Assembly (NCBI RefSeq): GCF_023156195.1
Contig: NZ_JAKUKA010000001.1
Location: 5,084,001 to 5,148,000, forward strand
Reading direction: 5' to 3'
Length of the DNA: 64,000 bases
Source: Chitinophaga sedimenti
GTDB lineage: Bacteria > Bacteroidota > Bacteroidia > Chitinophagales > Chitinophagaceae
Below the pieces are notes generated by a model. It saw only the letters and a program-made list of their open reading frames with translations. It searched no databases and was not told the DNA's origin. How positions within the stretch are numbered: position 1 is the first letter of the stretch; the number at the start of each line of letters is the position of its first letter. The translations under genes were made by a program, and so were the position numbers. This document shows positions 20,464-29,276 of this stretch, one piece after another.

Positions 20464-22107
20464 ATGACTACACGTTCTGTATTATTCCTCGTCTTTACCG
20501 CTATGGTGGCTGTTTCGTGTCAGCGTAACGCGCCTAAAAAGCAATTGGCCGTAAGGGACACGTCTCACTACACCAAAGAAGAGTACATTTCACTCACACT
20601 CGACAGTAACCTGCTGAACAACTTCCTGGCCCGTGATACGCAGTACGCCGAATATATCCGCGACTTTTATCAACGCAGGAATTATCACTTCGCCTGGATT
20701 AACGCCTCGGGTGTTACGGAGCAGGCAGGTAGTTTTTTAAATATGATGGGGATGGACGCCTCGTACGGCATTACCGCCAAAGATTCTTCGTTGTCCACCT
20801 TGTATGACACGCTCATTGCACAGGGCGATAAGTTGAAAGCCTCCGACACCAGCATTCCCAGGGCGGAGTTATTACTCACCGCACGTTTCTTCGACTACGC
20901 AAATAAAACCTGGGGCGGTCTTACATCCGACAAAGCCCGTGACCTGGAGTGGTACATCCCCCGGAAAAAGATTGATATGAGCAGCCTGCTGGATTCGGTA
21001 GTAGCGTCCAAATCGGGCGACCTGGCCGGCAAGGAACCCGTGAATAAGGCGTATAACCTGCTGCGGGCAAGGCTTACAAAGTTATCAGCCTTAGAAAAAT
21101 CCCCCTGGGATTCTATCCATATAGAAAAGAAGAAAAGTTATAAGAAAGGAGACTCCTCGTCCGTTATAGCCACTGTAAAAACACGCTTACTCGCCCTCGA
21201 AGATCTCAAAGAAAGTGATACTTCCCATTTGTTCACCGCAGCACTGGACTCGGCGCTGAAAATCTTCCAGACCCGCCACGGCCTTACTGTAAACGGCGTA
21301 ATTAACCAAAGCACCGTAAACGCACTGAACGTGTCACCCGCCAAACGCATCCGCCAGATACTGGTCAACATGGAACGTATCCGCTGGGTACCCGTAGACC
21401 CGGGAGGGAATTACATCCTGGTAAACATCCCCGAGTTCCGCATGCATATTTATGAAAACGATAAACTCGCATGGAGCAGCAATGTGGTGGTGGGCACGCC
21501 TGCCAACAGCACCGTGATCTTCAGCCGCGAGATGAAATATGTAGTGTTTGCGCCGTACTGGAATGTACCGCCGGGCATTTTAGGCAGCGAAGTATTGCCC
21601 GGCATCAAACGTAATGCGGGATACTTGGCGCGTCATAATATGGAAGTGGCAGGCGCGAGTGGCAATGTAATACCGGCATCGTCGATTAACTGGAGTAAAT
21701 ATACCGCGCGCAATTTTCCATACATCATCCGCCAGAAGCCAGGTGGCGCCAATTCGCTGGGCCGCGTGAAGTTCCTGTTCCCGAACGAATACAATATTTA
21801 TTTACACGACACGCCGTCGAAAGGGCTGTTCAACGAAACCAAACGCAGTTTCAGCCATGGTTGTATCCGCGTGTCAGAACCCCGCCGGCTGGCTACATAC
21901 CTGCTGCGTAACGACAGCAGCTGGACCGAAAAACGGATCGATGCGGCGATGAGCGCCACCAAAGAACAATATGTAACACTGAAGTATAAACTGCCCGTAT
22001 TTATCGGCTACTTCACCGCATGGGTGGGCAGCGACGGACAACTCAATTTCCGCGACGATGTGTACGGCCACGATGCTAAACTGGCAGCCGCCCTGTTTGG
22101 CAAGTAG
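20464..22107 (+). CDS. L,D-transpeptidase (YcbB-like) lipoprotein
   Basis: 547 residues. Lipoprotein signal (LFLVFTAMVAVSC at about 6-19), a long N-terminal domain, a peptidoglycan-binding repeat (about 240-285, LKIFQTRHGLTVNGVINQST) and a YkuD domain (about 310-500) with active-site SHGCIRVSEP. It forms 3-3 peptide cross-links or links proteins to peptidoglycan in the periplasm. The domain order matches YcbB/LdtD. It is convergent with the CPBP gene, whose stop starts at the next base. Confidence 0.9.
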   Translation: MTTRSVLFLVFTAMVAVSCQRNAPKKQLAVRDTSHYTKEEYISLTLDSNLLNNFLARDTQYAEYIRDFYQRRNYHFAWINASGVTEQAGSFLNMMGMDASYGITAKDSSLSTLYDTLIAQGDKLKASDTSIPRAELLLTARFFDYANKTWGGLTSDKARDLEWYIPRKKIDMSSLLDSVVASKSGDLAGKEPVNKAYNLLRARLTKLSALEKSPWDSIHIEKKKSYKKGDSSSVIATVKTRLLALEDLKESDTSHLFTAALDSALKIFQTRHGLTVNGVINQSTVNALNVSPAKRIRQILVNMERIRWVPVDPGGNYILVNIPEFRMHIYENDKLAWSSNVVVGTPANSTVIFSREMKYVVFAPYWNVPPGILGSEVLPGIKRNAGYLARHNMEVAGASGNVIPASSINWSKYTARNFPYIIRQKPGGANSLGRVKFLFPNEYNIYLHDTPSKGLFNETKRSFSHGCIRVSEPRRLATYLLRNDSSWTEKRIDAAMSATKEQYVTLKYKLPVFIGYFTAWVGSDGQLNFRDDVYGHDAKLAAALFGK

Positions 22108-22878
22108 TTACCGGCCGGCCATTTTTTCGTATACCCGTTGCAGTAAATAGTAGCCTGGTGGCAGCAGCATACATGCCGTGACTACCAGTACGAAGTAAAG
22201 GAATTCACTGTCCACTGCTTCCGCCAGGCCATGTTGCCCGAACGCAAGAAGTGAAACCACACCAATGTTGTATACCAGGTGTATGAGTATCGACGCATAT
22301 AACCCGCGGTGCGTGCGGAGATAAAACAGCCCGCAAAGCAATCCCAGTAAGAATTTGGGTAACATGTAAGCCGGGTTTAACGTGGCCACCGCGTAGATGA
22401 GTGATGATTGTAACAGCGCATATGCAGGCGGGTGTTTCTTTACCAACCCGTTCAGGACGATACCGCGGAACAGCACTTCTTCAAGAACCGGCAGCAGCAA
22501 GGCCGAACCCATGATCGACAGCACATTATCTGCCTGTACCGTCGCGAAGCTTACGGCCAGGAACGAAGGGACAGGCAACAACTTCAGCAGGATATCCCGC
22601 AGCACGAACATGGCTAACCCCATGATAATAGCGAGTACTGCTACTGATGGTTGCAACCTTGCGCGGGTGGAAATTTGGAAGTTCTCTGATTGGGCGGTGA
22701 GCATGTATACAATGATCACGGCACAGGCGGGCAGGTAACTCCACAAACCGGGTTGAGGCGCGGGTGTAATAAATAAAAGAAAAAGTGTGGCGCTGAAGAT
22801 GAACAGCACGATGTAAAGAATAGCCAGTATAAGCCAGGCCTCTTTTACGGACAGTCCGTTTTGGCTGCTGACACGCAT
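22108..22878 (-). CDS. CPBP-type intramembrane protease-like protein with an altered second motif
   Basis: 256 residues, about eight hydrophobic segments. Motif 1 is present (LEEVLFRGIVLNG, the EExxxR signature) and so is the late HxxxN-like motif (ILIHLVYNIGV). The usual FxxxH motif between them reads LIYAVATLN: Thr replaces the expected metal-binding His. The fold is clear, but catalytic activity is doubtful. The substrate is unknown; CPBP members range from prenyl-protein proteases to bacteriocin self-protection. Divergent from ridA. Confidence 0.8.
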   Translation of the reverse strand: MRVSSQNGLSVKEAWLILAILYIVLFIFSATLFLLFITPAPQPGLWSYLPACAVIIVYMLTAQSENFQISTRARLQPSVAVLAIIMGLAMFVLRDILLKLLPVPSFLAVSFATVQADNVLSIMGSALLLPVLEEVLFRGIVLNGLVKKHPPAYALLQSSLIYAVATLNPAYMLPKFLLGLLCGLFYLRTHRGLYASILIHLVYNIGVVSLLAFGQHGLAEAVDSEFLYFVLVVTACMLLPPGYYLLQRVYEKMAGR

Positions 22879-23051
22879 ATAGTTTTTCAGGTATCCGGTT
22901 ATGGGTTAAATACAAATTTGTCTTTCTCTGCTAAATCGGGGAACGTACTAAAAGGCGCAAATTAGTATAAATAAATAAGTTATCGGCCTGTGGCATACCG
23001 CAGTTTCGTGCAGTAACTGTCGAAAATGATGGAAAGCCGCGCTGAACATGT

Positions 23052-23059
23052 TATTTTTG
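23052..23059 (+). promoter_or_regulatory. -7 box immediately upstream of ridA
   Basis: TATTTTTG matches TAnnTTTG and ends four bases before the ATG, which implies a leaderless transcript if used. Confidence 0.5.
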
Positions 23060-23063
23060 CGTC

Positions 23064-23444
23064 ATGGAAAAACAGATCATTAAGACAGACAAGGCGCCGG
23101 CTCCTATTGGTCCTTACAACCAGGCGGTAAAAGCAGGCAATACGCTTTATATTTCCGGCCAGGTGGCCATTGATCCGGCTACGAACGAAGTGAAGAAGGG
23201 GGATGTGACGGAAGAAACGCACCTGGTGATGAAAAACCTGCAGGCTATCCTGACCGAAGCAGGTTACAGCTTCGGCGACGTGGTGAAGAGCACTATTTTT
23301 ATCATGGACATGAACGACTTTGGCAAGATCAACGAAGTGTACGGATCTTACCTGGATGGCAACTATCCCGCCCGCGAAACCGTGCAGGTGGCCGGTTTAC
23401 CTAAAGGTGTAAACGTAGAAATTGCTATGATCGCTGTAAAATAA
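23064..23444 (+). CDS. ridA: RidA family reactive-imine deaminase
   Basis: 126 residues, the standard family length. Starts MEKQIIKTDKAPAPIGPYNQ, a RidA hallmark, with the conserved NYPARETVQV segment containing the Arg that binds the substrate carboxylate. It hydrolyses 2-aminoacrylate and similar enamines/imines from PLP enzymes. Its stop lies nine bases before the ATG of the 3HCDH-like protein, so the two may be cotranscribed. Confidence 0.93.
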   Translation: MEKQIIKTDKAPAPIGPYNQAVKAGNTLYISGQVAIDPATNEVKKGDVTEETHLVMKNLQAILTEAGYSFGDVVKSTIFIMDMNDFGKINEVYGSYLDGNYPARETVQVAGLPKGVNVEIAMIAVK

Positions 23445-23453
23445 CTGTTGCGC

Positions 23454-24156
23454 ATGAACATCCACGGTTATTGGTGATGCATGGCGTTGGGAACAGTGGA
23501 AGCAGGAAGCAGGAGCGGAGGGCATGGAGTGGGCAGCAATGCTTTCTGAAGTAAGGGCCGACTGGCAGCAATACCGGCTGGTGATCGACCTTACATTCGA
23601 TGACTTCCCCGAACGGGCAGGTGTTTACCGCACGATGCCCTGGCTCACTGTTTTGGCGAACATGCCGAAAAGCTCGTGGAAAACACTGCGCGCTGCGGGA
23701 CAAACATCGTCCAACATCATTGGCATTAATCTGCTGCCGGGTTTCATGCACATGAAAGTAAAAGAAGTAACACTGGCGTTTCCCGAACAGCAGGCCATAC
23801 TGCCTGCCTTGCTGCAGCCACTCGGCTGGCAGTTCGAAGTGGTGGGCGACCAGGTGGGCATGGTGACCCCGCGCGTAGTAAGCATGATCATTAACGAGGC
23901 ATACTATGCCGTGGAACAACAGGTCGCTTCCCGTGCAGATATTAATACCTCTATGAAACTGGGGACCAATTATCCCTGGGGGCCGTTCGAGTGGTGCGAA
24001 AAAATAGGTGTGCAGCAGGTATACGAACTGTTGCAGGCCGTGCATGCCGAAACCGGCAACGAACGATACAAGATTAGTGAACTGCTGCGCGCCGAATATC
24101 TCCGGCACAAGGAGGCGCTCGCAGCCAACAGTGAAAATAGTGGCGCTGATACTTAA
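23454..24156 (+). CDS. Protein with a 3-hydroxyacyl-CoA dehydrogenase C-terminal domain, one frameshift near the start
   Basis: 233 residues after correction. The C-terminal half (about 95-215) has the 3HCDH helical domain (SMIINEAYYAVEQQVASRAD, LGTNYPWGPFEW). The N-terminal part (about 1-95) begins MNIHVIGDAWRWEQWKQE, a degraded Rossmann-like start without a clear GxGxxG, so NAD-dependent dehydrogenase activity is doubtful. The frame breaks at GG, 23466-23467; removing one G gives MNIHVIGDAW (a two-base loss is also possible). Its end overlaps the tsaB start by 26 bases. Confidence 0.75.
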
Positions 24157-24819
24157 TATAGATACCGCAACCAGCATTGGCTCCGTTTGCCTCGCAAAAG
24201 ATGGCGAAGTATTGCATACCATCCGGAATGCCGAACAACGGGACCATGCCGCCCGATTACCTTTATTTGTCCGGGAAGTATTGCAGACTGCCGGTATCAC
24301 TTCCGCGCAGCTGGATGCGATTGCGGTAAGCGCCGGTCCAGGTTCGTATACGGGTTTACGTGTGGGAGCAGCCACCGCAAAGGGCCTTTGCTATGCGTGG
24401 AAAAAACCCCTTATTGCTATTGGAACGCTTGAACTGATGGCCAATGGCATGATCAACGCTACCGGCAATAAAGATGCCTTGTACTGCCCTATGATCGATG
24501 CGCGCAGAATGGAAGTGTTCACCGCTGTATATGATGCATCTATTACGCCATTGCTGGTACCCCAGGCGCTTGTGCTCGACGAACAATCTTATCAAAACTG
24601 GATCACAACTTCTGGCGATATATTATTTTTTGGTGATGGCGCCGCCAAGTGGCAACCAATGGTAGCCGGTGCGCAAAATGCAAAATTCCCCCATACGAGA
24701 TTTCCGCCGCAGATATGGCCCCACTCGCAGATAAAGCCTTCATTCAGAATAAGTTCGAAAACGTCGCTTATTTTGCCCCCAGGTACCTCAAAGCCTTCTT
24801 CCATCCGGGAAGCAAATAA
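24131..24819 (+). CDS. tsaB: tRNA threonylcarbamoyladenosine biosynthesis protein TsaB, one frameshift
   Basis: 229 residues after correction, GTG start at 24131 inside the preceding gene. ASKHA fold start VALILNIDTATSIGSVCLAK and the signature ISVSAGPGSYTGLRVG-like segment (AVSAGPGSYTGLRVGAATAK). TsaB supports TsaD in making t6A37 of ANN-decoding tRNAs. The frame breaks at C5, 24688-24692; C6 gives FPPYEISAADMAPLADKAF and an end at ...KAFFHPGSK. Confidence 0.9.
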
Positions 24820-24932
24820 GTACTAAGCCGGTCTGTCATAGAATTGTCAAATCATACGATTTTGGCATCTAATCGGGCTTATATATTAAAAAAGAAGGTA
24901 TAGAAATTTTTTTTTTATTGTGAGTAATATTA

Positions 24933-24940
24933 TAATTTTG
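24933..24940 (+). promoter_or_regulatory. -7 box upstream of the ArsR-type gene
   Basis: TAATTTTG matches TAnnTTTG about 95 bases before the ATG, in an AT-rich region. Confidence 0.35.
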
Positions 24941-25035
24941 TCTAATAATCGATACCCGAGATTGTTTTCTAACAGTCGCGTTATTACTGTCCGTTGATCC
25001 CTGTCATTTCATTATTATTTAAAAATTATTTTGCG

Positions 25036-25395
25036 ATGGAAAAAACATTATTAACTACCTCTTCTAATACTCTTATTATTTCTAGGGGTAACAATGAAAA
25101 AGATCAGATCAAATTGGATTACATTGCCGTTAAAAAGGCAGCAATGGTACTGAGAGCCATCAACCATAAGCTGCGCCAGCAGATGATCAAACTGTTGGAA
25201 GACCATAAACGCATGACCGTGACTGAGATTTACGTTAAATTACGCCTCGAGCAGTCTGTTGCTTCACAGCACCTGGCTATCCTCAGAAGGGCCGGAATCG
25301 TTATCACAGAGCGTGATGGCAAGTTTATCCACTACACCATCAACAAACAACGTATTGCTGAAGTAGCGAAGTTTGTTGAAGAGCTGGTAGGCTAA
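25036..25395 (+). CDS. ArsR-family winged-helix regulator
   Basis: 119 residues from ATG 25036 (MEKTLLTTSSNT). Winged-helix domain about 38-118: AMVLRAINHKLRQQMIKLLE, the recognition helix in SVASQHLAILRRAGIV, and a wing ending HYTINKQRI. There is no cysteine in the protein, so it cannot be a metal/thiol sensor of the ArsR, SmtB or BigR type. The ligand is unknown. It lies upstream of the MBL-rhodanese gene but has its own terminator between. Confidence 0.85.
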   Translation: MEKTLLTTSSNTLIISRGNNEKDQIKLDYIAVKKAAMVLRAINHKLRQQMIKLLEDHKRMTVTEIYVKLRLEQSVASQHLAILRRAGIVITERDGKFIHYTINKQRIAEVAKFVEELVG

Positions 25396-25432
25396 TATCT
25401 TTTTCAAGTCCGCTTTGCGGCGCCAAACATAT

Positions 25433-25465
25433 TGAAGGCTTTCTCACGCAGGTGAGAAGGCCTTT
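25433..25465 (+). terminator. Intrinsic terminator after the ArsR-type gene
   Basis: TCTCAC and GTGAGA form the core of a longer stem (GAAGGC / GGCCTT outside), followed by TTTTT. Confidence 0.65.
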
Positions 25466-25572
25466 TTGGCTTTTTACGAACCGATAAGCCCATCAATAAT
25501 ACCCATATCTTCCATTAGTTATTAATCGTAACTTCATGCTCCCCGAAGCCCAACCCTTCGGCTTAGATTTAT

Positions 25573-25580
25573 TAACTTTG
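25573..25580 (+). promoter_or_regulatory. -7 box upstream of the MBL-rhodanese gene
   Basis: TAACTTTG matches TAnnTTTG, 15 bases before the ATG at 25596. Confidence 0.5.
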
Positions 25581-25595
25581 TGAAAATCAAAAACC

Positions 25596-26997
25596 ATGTT
25601 CATTAAGCAGTTATATACGAACTGCCTGTCAGAAGCAGCTTATTTTATTGAGTCTGACGGTGTAGCTGCCGTAATTGACCCATTACGCGACATCGAAGTT
25701 TACGGAACTGGCGAAAGAACGTAATGCTACCATTAAATACATTTTTGAGACACACTTCCACGCCGATTTCGTATCCGGTCACCTCGACCTCGCCACTGCC
25801 ACTAAGGCCCCGATCGTTTACGGTCCTGATACGGTAGCGGGTTTCGACTTCCACAAAGCAGCCGACGGAGAAGTTTTCCAGATAGGTAAGATCAGCATCA
25901 CAGCCTTACACACACCCGGTCACACACTGGAATCTACCTGTTATCTGCTGAAAGATGAAGCAGGCGCAGATCATGCCGTGTTTACCGGCGATACGCTGTT
26001 CGTAGGCGATGTTGGCCGTCCCGACCTGTTCAGCGGCAACCTGCAGAAGGAAGACCTGGCCGAAATGCTGTTCGACTCCCTGCAAAATAAGATCAAGACT
26101 CTGGCTGATAACGTGATCGTATACCCTGCGCACGGCCCGGGTTCGGCGTGTGGTAAAAACCTGGGACCCAATACCCATAGCACCATCGGTGAAGAAAAGA
26201 GTACCAACTATGCACTGAAGGCGGAAGATAAAGCCGCTTTCGTAGAGGAGCTCACGAGCGGGCTTGCCGCACCGCCACAGTACTTCCCCATCAACGCAAA
26301 GATCAACAAAGAGGGGTACGATGCGCTTAACAATGTAATGGAGAAAGCCAACGTTGCCTTATCTATCCCCGATTTCAAAAAGAAAGTAAAAGAAGGCGCC
26401 GTTATCCCGGATACGCGTCATGCCAATACGTTCACCGAAGGATTTGTACCCGGCTCTATCAGCATCGGCCTGGAAGGTCGTTTTGCAGAGTGGTCGGGCA
26501 GCCTGTTACCATTCGATGAGCCAATGGTACTGGTAACTGAGGCAGGCAAAGAAGAAGAAACGATTATTCGTCTCGCCCGTGTTGGCCTGGACAAAGTAGA
26601 GGGTTTCCTTGCCGGTGGATTTGAAGCCTGGCAGGCAGCCGGTGAGCGCATCGATATGATCATTACCGTTGATCCGGATGAGTTAGCCATGGATATTCCC
26701 CACGATAATAACCTCGTGGTAGTGGATGTACGCAAACCCGCAGAATATGCGGACGGTCACCTGAAAGCGGCCATCAACCTTACGTTGAGCGATATGACCG
26801 ACCCTGGTAACCTGGCGGATTTTGAAGACACTCACAACCTGTATGTACATTGCGCAGGCGGTTACCGAAGCGTAATAGCCTGTTCTTTGATGAAACGGGA
26901 AGGCATACACAACCTGCGTAATGTAGCGGGCGGTTATGGTAAGCTGAAGGAAACGAAAGGCATAGAAACCGTACAGGAGAAGAACGTACTGAACTAA
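25596..26997 (+). CDS. Metallo-beta-lactamase-fold persulfide dioxygenase-like protein with two rhodanese domains, one frameshift
   Basis: 466 residues after correction. MBL domain (about 1-235) with the ETHFHADFVSGH metal motif, TPGHTLESTCY, FTGDTLFVGD and YPAHGPGS, as in ETHE1/persulfide dioxygenases. A first rhodanese domain (about 265-360) has VLVTEAG where the active Cys would be. A second (about 365-455) keeps Cys in YVHCAGGYRS. It probably oxidises glutathione- or protein-bound persulfide, with the second domain passing sulfane sulfur. The frame breaks at TACGG, 25704-25705: one base gained or two lost. Confidence 0.87.
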
Positions 26998-27011
26998 GTT
27001 TTCATACTAAG

Positions 27012-27046
27012 ACAGAGCCGGGCAAACTAATTGCCCGGCTTTTTTA
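27012..27046 (+). terminator. Intrinsic terminator after the MBL-rhodanese gene
   Basis: AGCCGGGCAA / TTGCCCGGCT, ten-base perfect stem with a five-base loop, followed by TTTTTT. Confidence 0.85.
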
Positions 27047-27208
27047 TTGCATGCTCATGAATCAGATACGTATATCAATCTTTCTTATATAGCAAATATA
27101 TTAATTATTTTATATTCCATATACTTCTGCGCAACAATTATTTAAATCTAAAAAAGTGAACCGTCTGGCGCGTGATTTGTTTTTCTAAGTGATAAAATTT
27201 CTACCATC

Positions 27209-27697
27209 ATGAAAAACAGACTTTTCTTATTTGCCTGCCTTCTTACTTTAGGTCTGGCTGCCTGCGGGCCGAATGACACCAAAATTAAACAGGAAGTAAC
27301 CGACAAACTGGCTTCTACTGCCCCGACTACTACTGCCGATGTGCAGAAAGGTGTGGTAACGCTAAGCGGTGAAGTAGCCGACGATGCCACCAAAACTGCT
27401 GCGGAAGAAGCCGCTAAATCTGTAAAAGGTGTAAAATCCGTTTCCAACAACATCATGGTAACACCCGCCCCGGTGATGCCTCCTCCTCCCGTTGAAATTA
27501 GCGCGGACGATAAGATAAGAATGAGTATCGATTCTTCTATTGCAGCTTCCGGTGTAAGCGGTGTAACCGTATCGGTAATGAACGGCGAAGTAACACTTAC
27601 CGGCGAAGTATCGAAAGACGATCTTAAAAAGGCTCGTCAGGCTGCGGACCAGTCAAAGCCTAAAAAGGTAATCAACAAGCTGACTGTAAAAAAATAA
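27209..27697 (+). CDS. BON-domain lipoprotein
   Basis: 162 residues. Lipoprotein signal MKNRLFLFACLLTLGLAAC, then two BON-like domains (about 28-85, DVQKGVVTLSGEVADDATKT; about 100-160, GVTVSVMNGEVTLTGEVSKD) separated by a Pro-rich hinge. BON domains bind membranes or envelope components in proteins such as OsmY. It precedes a BON-LysM protein by 26 bases on the same strand, probably one operon of envelope-associated proteins. Confidence 0.85.
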   Translation: MKNRLFLFACLLTLGLAACGPNDTKIKQEVTDKLASTAPTTTADVQKGVVTLSGEVADDATKTAAEEAAKSVKGVKSVSNNIMVTPAPVMPPPPVEISADDKIRMSIDSSIAASGVSGVTVSVMNGEVTLTGEVSKDDLKKARQAADQSKPKKVINKLTVKK

Positions 27698-27723
27698 TCC
27701 GGTAATCCTGTAAATGTAATCCC

Positions 27724-28107
27724 ATGGCATTAAAAGATAAGTACGCAGACGTGATTCTCGCCGCTAACAGCGCGGGAGTGGCGAATTTACAAGCCACCGA
27801 GCAGGAGGGCGTGCTGTATGTAACCGGCACTGCGCCCAGCTTGGCCGCTAAAGATCAAGTATGGCATGCTTTTGAAAAGCTGGATCCCGAATACCGGGCT
27901 TCAGACATCGTGCTGAACATTAGTCTGGCCGAAGGCGCCGCTGCCGCTACAGTGGAATACGAAGTGAAATCCGGCGACAACCTGAGTAAAATCGCTAAGA
28001 ATTACCCGGGCGTGTCGTGGAAAGACATATTTGAAGCAAATAAAGACCAGATCAAGGACCCTAACATGATCCATCCTGGTCAAAAGCTGAAGATACCGAC
28101 TGTTTGA
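27724..28107 (+). CDS. BON-LysM protein similar to potassium-binding Kbp (YgaU)
   Basis: 127 residues: a BON-like domain (about 1-75, EQEGVLYVTGTAPSLAAKDQ) followed by LysM (about 78-126, YEVKSGDNLSKIAKNY, ending MIHPGQKLKIPTV). There is no signal peptide. The order and size match E. coli Kbp, a cytoplasmic K+-binding protein, so a similar role is an inference from architecture. A strong terminator follows. Confidence 0.82.
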   Translation: MALKDKYADVILAANSAGVANLQATEQEGVLYVTGTAPSLAAKDQVWHAFEKLDPEYRASDIVLNISLAEGAAAATVEYEVKSGDNLSKIAKNYPGVSWKDIFEANKDQIKDPNMIHPGQKLKIPTV

Positions 28108-28125
28108 GAATGCATCTTTAATAGC

Positions 28126-28160
28126 AACCAGCCCCGCGTATTACGCGGGGCTGGTTTGTT
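28126..28160 (+). terminator. Intrinsic terminator after the BON-LysM gene
   Basis: Long perfect stem AACCAGCCCCGCGTA / TACGCGGGGCTGGTT, then TGTTT. Confidence 0.85.
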
Positions 28161-28190
28161 TATATAGTATTAATATCCCACTTTTCATCC

Positions 28191-28311
28191 TGTATCGAGT
28201 CTCTATGGATCCTCTATGGATCCTATATGCTCGTGCCCTGAAACTCTTTGTGGTGCTGAAGGGGGATATAGGAACCTTATAGGATCCATATACCTTCTGT
28301 ACAGGAATGCT
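28191..28311. repeat. Intergenic locus of 11-bp units with complementary arms (locus A)
   Basis: Left side: TCTATGGATCC occurs twice in tandem (28202-28212, 28213-28223), with the same 11-base spacing extending into flanking variants. Right side: ATAGGAACCTT, ATAGGATCCAT, ATACCTTCTGT, ACAGGAATGCT (28268-28311), again 11 bases each. TATGGATCCTATA (28215-28227) and TATAGGATCCATA (28278-28290) are perfect reverse complements, so the locus can fold. It lies between converging genes, after a terminator. No coding potential. Confidence 0.7.
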
Positions 28312-28393
28312 TACTGGTGGCGGGTTGTAAAAAGGTAACAGGGGCCCGGGATGGCAGATACGAAATTTTTTATTGATGATATTTTAGCGGGTT

Positions 28394-29266
28394 TTACACC
28401 TCCGTCTCCCCTGCAATCCATTTATGTTTCCACCGCCGATGCGTCCAAACCCAGGTTTCCGGTTGTTCTTTAATCTGCTGTTCCGGGAACTTCACAAACG
28501 CAGCGGTGATTTCACCCTCCTGCGTTTTGGCAGGTTCTTCAAAAGCCAGTTCCAGGTTGGCATGGTAGTAACCGCGTTTCACTTTGCGGATGTCTGCAAA
28601 AACAACCGGTATATCCGAACGGCGGGCCGACATTTCCGGGCCTTTATAGAATAGTGTTTTCTGGTGCAGGAAATCGAACCAGAAGGCGCGGCGGCGTTTG
28701 CCCGGGTTTTGATCGGCCACCGGGGCAATCAGGTAATTTTTTTCCTTCCATGGCTCCATTTCTTCGCGGATGTTCCGCGCATTGATAAGGATGCTGCCCG
28801 CACGTTCACGGAACCGGCGGAACAGCCTGTCCATCGGTTTGGAGGTAAGCGGCATATACACCACCGGGAACGGGTACGTTACATTCTGTATACAACCCAG
28901 GTTGGCCCACTCCCAGTTAAACTGATGACCGAGGTGCAACTGGCAGCTTCTGCCGGTTTTATGGAGTTCGTTCAGCAATTCGTAATTGCAGGTGAAACGC
29001 TTATCCAGCTGCGCTTTGCTGATGCTGAGCAGCTTGATGGTTTCTACCATCATATCGGTGAGGTTGTGATAATATTTACGGGCCAGGCTGGTAATTTCCG
29101 CTTCCGGTTTTTCAGGAAATGATTTACGCAGGTTCTCGAACACGGTCTTCTTCCGGTAACCAACTACATAATACATAACCAGGTAAAGAAAGTCGCTCAG
29201 CAGGTACAGCACCGGGAAAGGCAACAGCGAAATGCTGTATAATACCAACATCATCAAATAATACAT
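28394..29266 (-). CDS. LpxL/HtrB-family acyltransferase
   Basis: 290 residues. N-terminal hydrophobic anchor (MYYLMMLVLYSISLLPFPVL), then the acyltransferase domain with GHQFNWEWAN, fitting the HX4E active-site motif of LpxL-type enzymes. The KGPEMSARRSDIPVVFADIR segment is family-like, and it ends near WVWTHRRWKHKW. It transfers secondary acyl chains to lipid A precursors or related lipids at the inner membrane. It follows nadB on the minus strand with ten bases between. Confidence 0.85.
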   Translation of the reverse strand: MYYLMMLVLYSISLLPFPVLYLLSDFLYLVMYYVVGYRKKTVFENLRKSFPEKPEAEITSLARKYYHNLTDMMVETIKLLSISKAQLDKRFTCNYELLNELHKTGRSCQLHLGHQFNWEWANLGCIQNVTYPFPVVYMPLTSKPMDRLFRRFRERAGSILINARNIREEMEPWKEKNYLIAPVADQNPGKRRRAFWFDFLHQKTLFYKGPEMSARRSDIPVVFADIRKVKRGYYHANLELAFEEPAKTQEGEITAAFVKFPEQQIKEQPETWVWTHRRWKHKWIAGETEV

Positions 29267-29276
29267 GCTACACGTT

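Noticed and set aside
25036..25395. ArsR-type protein as a redox or metal sensor for the MBL-rhodanese gene
   Set aside because: It contains no cysteine and a terminator separates it from that gene.
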